59,018 nt of DNA from Crocosphaera sp. (GTDB lineage Bacteria > Cyanobacteriota > Cyanobacteriia > Cyanobacteriales > Microcystaceae), in the NCBI RefSeq assembly GCF_030064895.1, contig NZ_JASJEB010000016.1, positions 1 through 59,018 on the forward strand, given 5' to 3'. Below are positions 50,997-59,018 of the stretch, piece after piece. Below the pieces are notes generated by a model. The model had not been told where the DNA came from, made no database searches, and saw only the letters and a program-made list of their open reading frames with translations. The position numbers were made by a program, and so were the translations under genes. Each line of letters begins with the position of its first letter. Position 1 is the first letter of the stretch.

Positions 50997-53900
50997 ATGT
51001 TATCTTCTATCTTTGAGACGTGCGAACCCAGAGCGGAAATTTTATCAGGGGAATTAACCGTTGATTTATTCGCAGCGAAACTTCGTTTAGTTGTTGAAAA
51101 AAAAGCTCCCCAAGTTTATCAAAATCCCGATATTTTCTTTGCTAATACCTTTGCTACTGACGGTATAAAAACCTTACTAAGAGAAGTTTTTAGTCGTTTA
51201 ACAGGCAAAAGTTCAGGTTCCCCTGTCATTCGCTTAGAAACCAGTTTCGGGGGCGGTAAAACCCACGATGAAATTGCTCTATGGCATATTTGTCAACAAG
51301 GAAGAAATATTACTGGTTTAGAGCGTTTTGTGTCCGTTGAACTATTACCTACATCTCCTGTTCAAGTGGCAGCCGTTGATGGTCGAGATTTAGACCCAAT
51401 TAATGGCATTTACCACGAAGATACAGGCATAACCACTTATACTTTATGGGGAGAATTCGCTTATCAAATAGGAGGTATTGAAGGTTATCAATTATTACAA
51501 GCGAGTGATCAATCTGGGGTAAGTCCTGGTACTTCGGTTATGGAAAGATTGATGCAGGATAAGCCTACTGTTATTATTTTAGATGAAATTGCCCGTTATT
51601 TAAGTGCAGCTAAAGGGAAAGCAATTAAAGATAGTAATTTAGCTAAGCAGGTTATTAATTTTCTCTTTTCTTTAATGGACTTAGCTGCGGCCTGTAACCA
51701 TCTGGTATTTGTTTATTCTTTGGCTTCTTCAACGGATACTTTTGCTGAAGAAACCGAAGAATTTAGAGAGCAAATTCAGCAAGAATTACAAGAAATTTCC
51801 CGTGCGTCAGCTAGACAAGAACGGGTGTTGACCCCCAGTAATGATATAGAAATATATAATATTGTCAAACAACGGTTATTTGCTGCTGTAGATATCAATA
51901 TAGCAGAAGCGATCGCCACAGAATATTTGAGTGCGTATCGTACCAGTCAAGTTAATTTACCCGATGCGTCTAAAGATGCTAACTATGCTCAAGCGATCGC
52001 CCAAAGTTATCCGTTTCATCCTGAGTTATTTAGTTTATTAACCAAGAAAATAGCTTCTATTCCTGAGTTTCAGAAGACGAGGGGTGCATTAAGGTTATTT
52101 GCTCAGATTGTCCGTCACTTATGGCAAAATAAACCTAATTGGGTCTATTTAATCCATACTCATCATATTCCCGTTGGGGTTGATGAAGAAGTGACCAATG
52201 ATTTAACGTCTCGGTTGCAACGTTCCCCCATGCGTAACCCCATTGGGGCCGATATTTACAATGCTAACGGACGAGAAGCTTATGCTCAAGTCCAAGATCA
52301 AGAGTGGTTATTAGCAGGAAAACCTCCCTTTTCTACTTGGGTAGCAAGAACGATTTTTTTGCATTCATTAACCCAAGGAATAAGTTCCGGTATTCGACGG
52401 GCTGAATTAAATTTATCATTATTAACCCCTGGTGTCGAGATCGGTTTTGTAGATAAAGTGATTAACCAGTTGGTTTCAGTAGCTTGGTATTTAGATGATG
52501 ATCCTGTTACTAATTTATCTCGGTTTAAAGAGGAACCTTCTATCAATAAAATAGTAACAGAAGAAAAGGAACAAGTGGGGCGTACCGAGGCTAAAGAAGA
52601 TTTAAGAAATCGTCGGGATAGTATTTTTGCTAAAAAGTTTTTTACCTTAATTTCGTCTCCTGAAAGTCCTTCAGATGTAGATGATCGTCCCGATGATATT
52701 GCCTTATGTGTCATTGATTTTCAAGAAGGAACCGTTAACAGTTCCACTGATGAACCACCTTCTTTAGTGACACAAATTTTTGGGAATACAGGGGATGCTG
52801 GTAAGTTTAGATTATTTCGCAATCGTTTATTGTTTTTAGTAGCTAATCAAACTCAAATTGAAAATGCCATTGATATTGCTAGAGAATATAAAGCAATTAA
52901 AAATATATTAGGTTCACAAACTCGTTTAGAAGATTTATCCGAAAGTCAACAGAAACAATTAAGAGAACGAGAAGGGGCGAAAGATTTAGAAGTAAGAATT
53001 AGTTTAACTAATGCTTATCGTCATTTATTTTACCCTGATTCAGACCCTGTTAAAGCTCCCAATGGCTTAAAACATTATACCTTACCGGCACAAGAATCGA
53101 GTAGTGTTAAAGGAAAAAATAATCAACAAGACGTTGTTTTTAAAGCCTTAAAAGATTGTCAGAAAATACGTCCCGAAGAACCATTAAAAGCTTATGCACC
53201 TGCTTTTATTCTACAGAAAGTATGGCCAGTCGGGTTAGAGTATTGGACAACTAAATCATTAAAAGAAACCTTTGCCAAAGATTTAGGATTACGGTTTCTC
53301 ATAGAAGGGGAAATTTCGCTGTTAAGGGACACGATACGCAAAGGATTAGCAGAGGGTCATTGGGACTTAAAAGTAGGGCTTGAAGACGAAAATAAGGTTA
53401 ATCCAGAGGATGAAAATACCAGTCAGGGGTCAGAAGATTCCCTTAAGAAAGAATCATCCTCAACCCGTAGAAATCCTCGTTTATATATTAAAACAGAAGG
53501 ACAAAGTTTAACCCTTCCTAACACCATTGAATTTAGCGATCGCTTTATTTTATATCGACGGGGAATCCTACAACCACCGGAACCTCGTACTATTGAATTA
53601 AGCGCACAAGTTATCTCTGGAAATGAGAATAAACAAGTTAGAGTTAGATGGAAAGCAAAAGAAGCTTTAACGATTACTTTATATCAAAATAATGTTGAGA
53701 TAACGGGTAGCTTTTTACCTAGTGATGAATATGAATGTCAAATTAATCAATCTACGACGTTTAAGGTAGTTGCTGATTATGGTAGTGGGGAAATAGCAGA
53801 AAAAGAAACCACGGTATCTTTAGGAGGTGGAAAAGTTAGAGAAAAGGGGGGAACTTATGATACTGGGGGGTCAGTTATTAGTATTCCTATGGCTGATTAT

Positions 53901-54347
53901 AAACCCCCTACGTTATCGTTTGATGGGACAGTTGATAGAACCTTTAATGATTTTAAAGATCAATGTTTAGATAATAAAGTCCAAGGGGTTGAAAGTTTAG
54001 ATATTACGGTTAATTCTATTATGGATTATCGGAAGCTTGGAACCAGTTTATCTTTATTAAATCGACCTTTTTTTACTTTAATGATTGAACAAACTGTTAC
54101 CATTCAAGCACAAGGTCAATTTGTTCGTTTAGAATATCAAGGAGATAATCGAGGTTTTATGAGTTTCTTTAATCCTATTAATAGTTTACTGAATAGTCCC
54201 AATGCTCAAGCTACTATTAATTTGGCTTTATCTTTTGAGTTTAAGGATCTTGTTAAGTTTGATGGAACAGAAATTAATATGATTCACCAAGCTTTATCTC
54301 GTAATCCTGTGGAAAGATTAAATTTAACAACAAAAGTTAATTATTGA
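50997..54347 (+). CDS. DUF499 (COG1483) AAA+ ATPase of a methylase-linked defence system
   Basis: A 1116-aa protein. The N-terminus VDLFAAKLRLVVEKKAPQVY leads to an unusual Walker A motif, ETSFGGGKTHDEIALWH (about residues 81-97), and Walker B PTVIILDEIARYL (about 188-200). The central part covers the DUF499 ATPase fold, with YPFHPELFSLLTKKIASIPE and TRGALRLFAQIVRHLW. A linker, then a beta-rich C-terminal part (about 830-1116) with immunoglobulin-like strands, ends the protein. DUF499 ATPases are found beside DUF1156 adenine methylases and PLD/SNF2 helicases in predicted phage-defence loci. The methylase follows at 55559, and the helicase is at 6663, apparently moved away by inversion. A motor or sensor role is probable but unproven. 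Confidence 0.85.
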   Translation: MLSSIFETCEPRAEILSGELTVDLFAAKLRLVVEKKAPQVYQNPDIFFANTFATDGIKTLLREVFSRLTGKSSGSPVIRLETSFGGGKTHDEIALWHICQQGRNITGLERFVSVELLPTSPVQVAAVDGRDLDPINGIYHEDTGITTYTLWGEFAYQIGGIEGYQLLQASDQSGVSPGTSVMERLMQDKPTVIILDEIARYLSAAKGKAIKDSNLAKQVINFLFSLMDLAAACNHLVFVYSLASSTDTFAEETEEFREQIQQELQEISRASARQERVLTPSNDIEIYNIVKQRLFAAVDINIAEAIATEYLSAYRTSQVNLPDASKDANYAQAIAQSYPFHPELFSLLTKKIASIPEFQKTRGALRLFAQIVRHLWQNKPNWVYLIHTHHIPVGVDEEVTNDLTSRLQRSPMRNPIGADIYNANGREAYAQVQDQEWLLAGKPPFSTWVARTIFLHSLTQGISSGIRRAELNLSLLTPGVEIGFVDKVINQLVSVAWYLDDDPVTNLSRFKEEPSINKIVTEEKEQVGRTEAKEDLRNRRDSIFAKKFFTLISSPESPSDVDDRPDDIALCVIDFQEGTVNSSTDEPPSLVTQIFGNTGDAGKFRLFRNRLLFLVANQTQIENAIDIAREYKAIKNILGSQTRLEDLSESQQKQLREREGAKDLEVRISLTNAYRHLFYPDSDPVKAPNGLKHYTLPAQESSSVKGKNNQQDVVFKALKDCQKIRPEEPLKAYAPAFILQKVWPVGLEYWTTKSLKETFAKDLGLRFLIEGEISLLRDTIRKGLAEGHWDLKVGLEDENKVNPEDENTSQGSEDSLKKESSSTRRNPRLYIKTEGQSLTLPNTIEFSDRFILYRRGILQPPEPRTIELSAQVISGNENKQVRVRWKAKEALTITLYQNNVEITGSFLPSDEYECQINQSTTFKVVADYGSGEIAEKETTVSLGGGKVREKGGTYDTGGSVISIPMADYKPPTLSFDGTVDRTFNDFKDQCLDNKVQGVESLDITVNSIMDYRKLGTSLSLLNRPFFTLMIEQTVTIQAQGQFVRLEYQGDNRGFMSFFNPINSLLNSPNAQATINLALSFEFKDLVKFDGTEINMIHQALSRNPVERLNLTTKVNY

Positions 54348-54410
54348 CGAGGTTAAAAGGTATAATGATTAAGTATTATATTTCTCTTTTTACTGATTGA
54401 TTCACTAGAT

Positions 54411-54839
54411 ATGCAAGAGTTTCAACTAAGGATTTTACCATTAAAAGATAACGACTTTGCGTTAGAATTATATCAGTGTGCTTACAAAAAAGCAGGGGAG
54501 AAAAAAAGACCCGCAGCTAAACGCATTGGACGAGTTAAAGGTCATTCTTTAGTATTGATTCGTCAAGCAGTTTATCAAACTTTAAAAGCAAATAATTATG
54601 ACCCTAAAACATTATCTTATAAGCGTTCAACTCCTTACATTCTAAGTGAAGAATCAGGGGTTAATTTAGCTATTTTGTTTCAAGCTGTACAACCGTTAAG
54701 AAAAGAGTCTAAAATTGTTAATATTCGGGATGGTATAATGGCCATGAGTAATGAGGAGGCACATTATTGGTTTGCTAAGATTTCTAATGGTAAACGGAGT
54801 CCTGCTTTAAAAGCAATGAGAGTTTTATTAGGAGAGTGA
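54411..54839 (+). CDS. short companion protein of the DUF499/DUF1156 locus
   Basis: A 142-aa basic protein. The N-terminus is strand-rich (FQLRILPLKDNDFALELYQC), followed by KKRPAAKRIGRVKG. The C-terminus MSNEEAHYWFAKISNGKRSP, then ALKAMRVLLGE, is a pattern I associate with small proteins next to DUF499 ATPases (possibly DUF7680, not certain). No catalytic motif is visible. It lies between the ATPase and the methylase and is likely part of the same complex or operon. Confidence 0.55.
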   Translation: MQEFQLRILPLKDNDFALELYQCAYKKAGEKKRPAAKRIGRVKGHSLVLIRQAVYQTLKANNYDPKTLSYKRSTPYILSEESGVNLAILFQAVQPLRKESKIVNIRDGIMAMSNEEAHYWFAKISNGKRSPALKAMRVLLGE

Positions 54840-54840
54840 T

Positions 54841-54909
54841 ATGATTACCCAATTAAAACAACTAAGAAAAGAAAGACAAAAATCAAGAACTGTTGAAGTT
54901 TTAGATTAG
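54841..54909 (+). CDS. 22-aa ORF or remnant
   Basis: ATG 54841, one base after the preceding stop, to TAG 54909. It encodes a basic peptide, MITQLKQLRKERQKSRTVEV, then LD. The position suggests either a coupled micro-protein or the 5' end of a deleted gene. Weak support. Confidence 0.25.
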   Translation: MITQLKQLRKERQKSRTVEVLD

Positions 54910-54929
54910 ATTTTCAGGAGAGTATTAAC

Positions 54930-55238
54930 ATGACTTTAGAATTAAGTTTGACTTTTGATGAATCTCAGACTGATTTTTTAAATCAGTATCAAGACTATGG
55001 TTTTGATAGTCAAGAATCGATGATCCAATCTGCTTTAGAAAAGTTAAAACAAGAATTAGAGAATAAGGAATTAGATGAATCAGCTAAACTTTATACAGAA
55101 GTTTATGCAGAAGATATAGAATTACAAGAAGTAACTGAGTCTGCTTCTCTCATAAATACGACTCGTAACCATCAAGCTTTTCTTAATGGTTATTCACCTG
55201 AAGATGAGGGGTTATATGATGACTATCCAACCCGGTGA
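54930..55238 (+). CDS. antitoxin of a MazEF/PemIK-type pair
   Basis: A 102-aa protein. The N-terminus MTLELSLTFDESQTDFLNQY, then SQESMIQSALEKLKQELE, fits a ribbon-helix-helix DNA-binding domain. The acidic C-terminus (GYSPEDEGLYDDYPTR) would wrap the toxin. AGGAGA lies upstream. Its 3' end overlaps the toxin gene by 23 bases. It neutralises the MazF-like nuclease encoded next and probably represses the operon. The pair sits inside the defence operon, between the companion gene and the methylase. Confidence 0.75.
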   Translation: MTLELSLTFDESQTDFLNQYQDYGFDSQESMIQSALEKLKQELENKELDESAKLYTEVYAEDIELQEVTESASLINTTRNHQAFLNGYSPEDEGLYDDYPTR

Positions 55239-55545
55239 TTTTTGGGTAGCAGAAATTCCTTTTACTAATGGTGTGAGTAGCAAAAAGCGTCCTGTTTTAG
55301 TTCTTTGGTGTGATGGAAATGATGTTGTTGTTGCTGTTGTAACTTCTGCGCAACCTCGTTCTCAAACTGATGTAAAATTAAATGATTGGGCAATGAGTGG
55401 TTTAAGATTACCTTCAACAGTTCGTCTATCTCGGTTAGATTGTTTAGAAAATTCTCTTTTATTGGGAAAAATTGGACATATTTCTATTCAAGATTCTCAA
55501 ACAATTTTAAACGTTTGGAATTTATACGTTAAACCTCAATTTTAA
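55216..55545 (+). CDS. MazF/PemK-family endoribonuclease toxin
   Basis: 109 aa from ATG 55216 (or 108 from ATG 55219, better spaced from GAGGGG). PGDFWVAEIPFTNG, KKRPVLVLW, VVVAVVTSAQPR, STVRLSRLDCLENSLLLGKI and a closing LY-x-KPQF follow the MazF fold. The PGD, RPVLV and K-G/T-x-S-x-V-R-like segments are in order. MazF toxins cut mRNA at short motifs. It overlaps the antitoxin gene and is followed by the methylase after 13 bases. Confidence 0.85.
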   Translation: MMTIQPGDFWVAEIPFTNGVSSKKRPVLVLWCDGNDVVVAVVTSAQPRSQTDVKLNDWAMSGLRLPSTVRLSRLDCLENSLLLGKIGHISIQDSQTILNVWNLYVKPQF

Positions 55546-55558
55546 AGTAATTAAATCC

Positions 55559-58501
55559 ATGACTAACCCCAACCGTCCGAGAGTTTTTATTGAAAAGATT
55601 ATGCCTGTTAAGTTGTTAAATGAACAGGTTTATTATGAACATGGAGGCAACCCCTTTAAAGGGTTACATCGTTGGTATTCACGCAAACCTTTATCTTTCT
55701 CCCGTGCGTCGGTTTTGGGGTCAATTCTTCCTGCTGATATTTCTATGGAAGAGTTTGAATATTTATTAGGGTTACATACAGAGGAAGAGTTAGAATTATG
55801 GTTAAATTCTAAATTATCAAAGGAAGAAAAAGAAGAGTTAAGAAATAAGAATAAGGTTAGATTATATAAAACACCTCCCACTGAAAAACAAATTAACCGA
55901 GTTCATGAATTATGTCAGAAAATATGGGGTAAAACACCCACTATTTTAGATCAGTTTGCGGGTGGGGGTAGTATTCCTTTTGAAGCAGCTAGATATGGGT
56001 TAAATGTCTATGCTTCTGACTTAAATCCTGTGGCGGTTGTCACGATGAAAGCTGCGATGGAATATCCCTTAAAGTTTGGGGCAGACTTACAAAAGGATAT
56101 TGATAAATGGGTGAAATGGGTAGGTGATGAAGCTGAAAAAAGACTGGCTGAATTTTTCCCTTCTCCTGAAGGTGAAACGGTACAAAATTATCTTTGGGCG
56201 CATACCGTTGTTTGTCCAAACTGTCAGTCGGTTGTTCCTTTATCTCCTAATTGGTGGTTATATAAACGTCCAGAAAAGCAGAATTTACATAAATGGTGTG
56301 CAGTTAAACCTATACCTAATATTGAACATAAACGGGTTGATTTTGAGTTAATTAAGGGAAAAAAAGGTAAGGGGACAACAATTCAAACTGAGAATGGAGA
56401 TTTTGATCCCAAAGATAATAATACTATTAGTAGAGGTGTGGGTAAATGTTTATGTTGTGATAGTGTAATTGAAAATGAAATAATTATGCAATCTGCTGAA
56501 AATTTAACTCTTGGTTGTCAATTATATGCTGTTGCGTATAAAGAGGGTAAAAGTAGCTTACAATTTAGAATTCCTAATGAATTGGACTTGAAAGGATTTA
56601 AGAAAGCAGAAGATTATTTAAAAGAAAAAAACGATATTTTACAACAATTAAATCTTATTCCTATTGAATTATTACCTGATGGACAAGATTTAGATGAGCA
56701 AATTAGAATATTTTGTCCAACTTGGAAAGATATGTTTAACCCCCGTCAACTTCTAACCCTCGTTACTTACCTAGAAATCATCAACGAAGCTAAAACTAAA
56801 TTATATATTGAATATGAACCAGAAAAAGTAGAAGCTATTTGTACTTATTTAAGTTTAGTTATGGATAGATGCGTTGACTTAAACTGTAGGTTAACAGTAT
56901 GGAATACAGGAACAGCAACAACTATCAAAGCAAGCTTGACACATTCATTAAATTTGAACTGGAATTATCCAGAATTTCAAGGCTATAAAAAACTATGGAA
57001 TCAAATGGCTAAATTTGCAGATGGTTATACACAATTATTTAACTACTATAAAACGCTATTAACTAAAAACACTATAGATAAAACATCTAAAACTAACTCA
57101 TCATCCTTTGCCGATACCCCATTAGGAAAACTAGAAAGAAAAAAAAATGATTCAACCATCACCAATAATGACCAAAATAATAACGATGTAGAAATAGAAA
57201 ACAACTTACACAATAATTATGCACCAGAAATTGTTAACATTAACCTAGAATCAGCCGATAGTTTATATCACATTCCCGATAACACTTTAGATGCCATAAT
57301 TACAGATCCCCCCTATTATGGAACCATCCAATATGCAGAATTAAGCGACTTTTTTTATGTCTGGCAACGCAGAACATTAGGAGATATATTTCCCGACCTA
57401 TTCTATCAAGAATTAACGGACAAAGACAGAGAAGCCGTCGCCAACCCTTCCCGTTTCCGTAACATGGGAGAAAGCCCCGACTTCTTAGCCAAACGAGACT
57501 ATGAAGCTAAAATGGCCTTAGCATGGTCAGAAGCTTACCGAGTCTTACGGGATGAAGGAGTCTTAACGGTACAATTTAACCATAAAGACTCAGGGGCATG
57601 GGACACCCTAGCCAAAGCCTTAATCGACGCAGGGTTTGAAATTACCGCATCTTGGGCAGTTTCTACCGAAAACCCTCAAAACCTCCATCAAGCCAAGAAA
57701 AACAGCGTTTCTAGTACCGTTATCCTCGTCTGTCGTAAACGAGATCCCAACGCCCAACAAGCATGGTGGGATGACTTACGCCCCGAAGTCGCCAACCTCG
57801 TCGAACAACGGGCCCCCGAATTTGAAGCCAATGATATCACAGGCATCGACCTCTATTTAAGCGCGTTTGGCCCCGCTTTAAACGTCTTTAGCCGTTCCTA
57901 CCCCATCTTAGACAGTACAGGGGATGAAGTACGCCCCGAAGCTGCCTTCGCCGAAGCCCGAAAAGCGATCGCCTCTTACCGTTTCCAGACCTTAGTACAA
58001 ACGGACACCGCAGGGTTTGACCCCTTAACCCAATGGTATTTACTCGCCTGGGATGCCTTTAAAGCGCGAGAGTTCCCCTTTGATGAAGCCAGACAGTTAG
58101 CCTTAGCCATTGGGGGGTTCAACGTGACAGAATTAGCCAAAGGGTTTAAAGTGTTAGACTCAGCCAGTGGTACTTGTAAACTATTAACCCCTCAACAACG
58201 ACTGAAAAAACGGGCATTTACCACCGATGTTAACGAGTTTTCCGTGACTCATTTAGTGGATGGGTTACACGCTGCGATCGCCATTTATGAAGAGGAAGGA
58301 AACTTACAACAAGTGCGACAGTTTATGCAGAAAACAGGGTTAGTGAATAACGATAAATTCATGAAGACATTAGAAGTGGCATTTAAAGTTATTCCTACCA
58401 AAGTTAAAGAAAAAGATACCTTAGTTAACTTGTGGTTAGGTATTGATGAAATTAAAGCGAAAGTTACTTATCAACAGGGGGAATTATTTGAGTTTGAGTA
58501 A
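55559..58501 (+). CDS. DUF1156 (COG1743) adenine-specific DNA methylase
   Basis: A 980-aa protein. The N-terminal DUF1156 region spans residues 1-60 (RVFIEKIMPVKLLNEQVYYE, GNPFKGLHRWYSRKPL). The SAM-binding motif is LDQFAGGGSIPFEAA (about 124-138), followed by ASDLNPVA. Two zinc-ribbon-like Cys pairs, CPNC and CLCC, lie in the middle. The catalytic motif IV is TDPPYYGTIQYAELSDFFYV (about 581-600). The C-terminal part is helical, with FGPALNVFSRSYP. It transfers methyl groups to the N6 of adenine and in this context would mark self DNA. Ordered after DUF499, the companion and MazEF, it completes the right half of the defence set. G+C appears higher in its last third, perhaps a mosaic origin. 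Confidence 0.9.
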   Translation: MTNPNRPRVFIEKIMPVKLLNEQVYYEHGGNPFKGLHRWYSRKPLSFSRASVLGSILPADISMEEFEYLLGLHTEEELELWLNSKLSKEEKEELRNKNKVRLYKTPPTEKQINRVHELCQKIWGKTPTILDQFAGGGSIPFEAARYGLNVYASDLNPVAVVTMKAAMEYPLKFGADLQKDIDKWVKWVGDEAEKRLAEFFPSPEGETVQNYLWAHTVVCPNCQSVVPLSPNWWLYKRPEKQNLHKWCAVKPIPNIEHKRVDFELIKGKKGKGTTIQTENGDFDPKDNNTISRGVGKCLCCDSVIENEIIMQSAENLTLGCQLYAVAYKEGKSSLQFRIPNELDLKGFKKAEDYLKEKNDILQQLNLIPIELLPDGQDLDEQIRIFCPTWKDMFNPRQLLTLVTYLEIINEAKTKLYIEYEPEKVEAICTYLSLVMDRCVDLNCRLTVWNTGTATTIKASLTHSLNLNWNYPEFQGYKKLWNQMAKFADGYTQLFNYYKTLLTKNTIDKTSKTNSSSFADTPLGKLERKKNDSTITNNDQNNNDVEIENNLHNNYAPEIVNINLESADSLYHIPDNTLDAIITDPPYYGTIQYAELSDFFYVWQRRTLGDIFPDLFYQELTDKDREAVANPSRFRNMGESPDFLAKRDYEAKMALAWSEAYRVLRDEGVLTVQFNHKDSGAWDTLAKALIDAGFEITASWAVSTENPQNLHQAKKNSVSSTVILVCRKRDPNAQQAWWDDLRPEVANLVEQRAPEFEANDITGIDLYLSAFGPALNVFSRSYPILDSTGDEVRPEAAFAEARKAIASYRFQTLVQTDTAGFDPLTQWYLLAWDAFKAREFPFDEARQLALAIGGFNVTELAKGFKVLDSASGTCKLLTPQQRLKKRAFTTDVNEFSVTHLVDGLHAAIAIYEEEGNLQQVRQFMQKTGLVNNDKFMKTLEVAFKVIPTKVKEKDTLVNLWLGIDEIKAKVTYQQGELFEFE

Positions 58502-58560
58502 AGGATATATAAAAAAAAATTACAACGAAAACAACAAGTATTTATCAATGAGGTAAAAAC

Positions 58561-58818
58561 ATGAATCCACCGAATCCAAATAATATTAGTATTCCTCTTA
58601 GTCCCAGTTTAGAACAACGATTAAAAGAAGTTGCTCAAATGAATCAAAAAACAGAACAAGAATTAATCTTAGAAGCCCTTGAAAACCATTTAAAACAGTT
58701 CCCTACTACAAAAACTTGCTATGATTTAGCAATAGAATTAGGGGTGATTGGAGTAGCCGAAGATTTACCATCTGATTTAAGTACCAACCAAAGTCATTTT
58801 GAGGGATTTGGTGAATGA
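58561..58818 (+). CDS. vapB: VapB-like antitoxin
   Basis: An 85-aa protein. The ribbon-helix-helix part is ISIPLSPSLEQRLKEVAQ, then KTEQELILEALENHLKQ. The acidic tail DLPSDLSTNQSHFEGFGE is typical of antitoxins paired with PIN toxins in cyanobacteria. Its stop overlaps the vapC start in ATGA. The toxin is disrupted after 26 residues by IS5, so the antitoxin is now an orphan. Confidence 0.8.
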   Translation: MNPPNPNNISIPLSPSLEQRLKEVAQMNQKTEQELILEALENHLKQFPTTKTCYDLAIELGVIGVAEDLPSDLSTNQSHFEGFGE

Positions 58819-58893
58819 TGAAACAACAAATTTTAATAGATACTAGCCCCATTGTAGCTATCTTATCACCGAAAGATACTTATCATCAACTTT
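58815..58893 (+). pseudogene. vapC: VapC PIN toxin, N-terminal fragment truncated by IS5
   Basis: Encodes MMKQQILIDTSPIVAILSPK and then DTYHQL. The first conserved Asp (IDTS) of a PIN domain is present. The coding sequence runs straight into the IS5 end at 58894. The last three bases, TTT (58891-58893), are repeated on the other side of the break at 13292-13294 (minus strand), as expected for a 3-bp target duplication. Joining the pieces gives HQL-CVDTLKTL in frame. Confidence 0.9.
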
Positions 58894-59018
58894 AGACCTC
58901 TTGCAAAAGTCTTTTGTGATATGATTGAATGCTATTTTTTTGTCTAATTTTACGTGGCAAGACACCCAGAATTCCTGATTTTTTTGAATGAGATAGTAGA
59001 GAGCGATCGCCACAAACA
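58894..59018. mobile_element. IS5-family element, copy 2, partial at the window edge
   Basis: These 125 bases are the exact reverse complement of 14394-14518, the transposase-distal end of copy 1, starting with the terminal repeat AGACCTCTTGCAAAAGT. The rest, including the transposase, lies beyond the window. Its orientation is opposite to copy 1, so recombination between the two copies inverts the DNA between them. Confidence 0.93.

Overview
The window is AT-rich and contains more than 40 copies of the octamer GCGATCGC (HIP1). Together with the protein repertoire, this marks it as cyanobacterial DNA. It is an accessory region: a partition module, a defence gene set, anti-defence-like genes, pieces of a long-tailed phage, toxin-antitoxin pairs and many insertion sequences. 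No rRNA, tRNA or CRISPR array was seen. A plasmid, a phage-plasmid or a chromosomal island are all possible.

Layout. 1-6.3 kb: an uncharacterised repeat protein, a protein with the C-terminal signature of the anti-CRISPR AcrVA2, nrdA (minus), and two phage-type genes (plus). 6.3-6.6 kb: a decayed IS200 transposase end and a 157-bp MITE. 6.7-11.1 kb: a PLD-SNF2 helicase/nuclease and a ParB-like regulator (minus), then a small DNA-binding protein (plus). 11.1-15.1 kb: an IS graveyard with an intact IS200/IS605 element (tnpA, tnpB), an IS5-family element, a truncated HNH gene, a MITE-like repeat and an IS1-type remnant. 15.3-30.2 kb: an AT-rich phage/plasmid gene module. It holds an RlaP-type nucleotidyltransferase, a DarB-like methylase-helicase of 1736 aa, a P-loop recombination-type ATPase, a DUF6283-like protein, an ArdA-like protein, a paralogous pair, a PNK-like ATPase and a WYL regulator. 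Many of these genes have inverted repeats at the promoter and strong terminators. 30.5-47.9 kb: one minus-strand gene for a 5812-aa phage tail tape measure protein. 48.4-50.2 kb: parA and parB, with a perfect 22-bp palindrome inside parB. 50.4-58.9 kb: an RHH protein, a DUF499 ATPase, a short companion protein, a MazEF-type pair, a DUF1156 adenine methylase, a VapB antitoxin and the start of vapC. The right edge is the first 125 bp of a second IS5 copy in inverted orientation.

Key inference. The vapC toxin gene lies in three pieces: the N-terminus at 58.8 kb (plus), the middle at 13.1-13.3 kb (minus) and the C-terminus at 11.1-11.2 kb (minus). Its first break is flanked on both sides by TTT next to the same IS5 ends. 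The pieces join to a normal 137-aa PIN toxin. This is best explained by IS5 insertion into vapC followed by recombination between two inverted IS5 copies, which flipped about 44.4 kb (14519-58893). Undoing the flip places parA, parB, RHH, DUF499, companion, MazEF, DUF1156, VapBC, ParB-like and PLD-SNF2 helicase in one minus-strand array. It also puts the tape measure gene on the same strand as the phage genes at 4.8-6.3 kb. The DUF499 + DUF1156 + PLD-SNF2 set resembles predicted methylation-based phage-defence loci, here physically split. The same region carries three candidate counter-defence genes (AcrVA2-like, ArdA-like, DarB-like) and two candidate RNA-repair genes.
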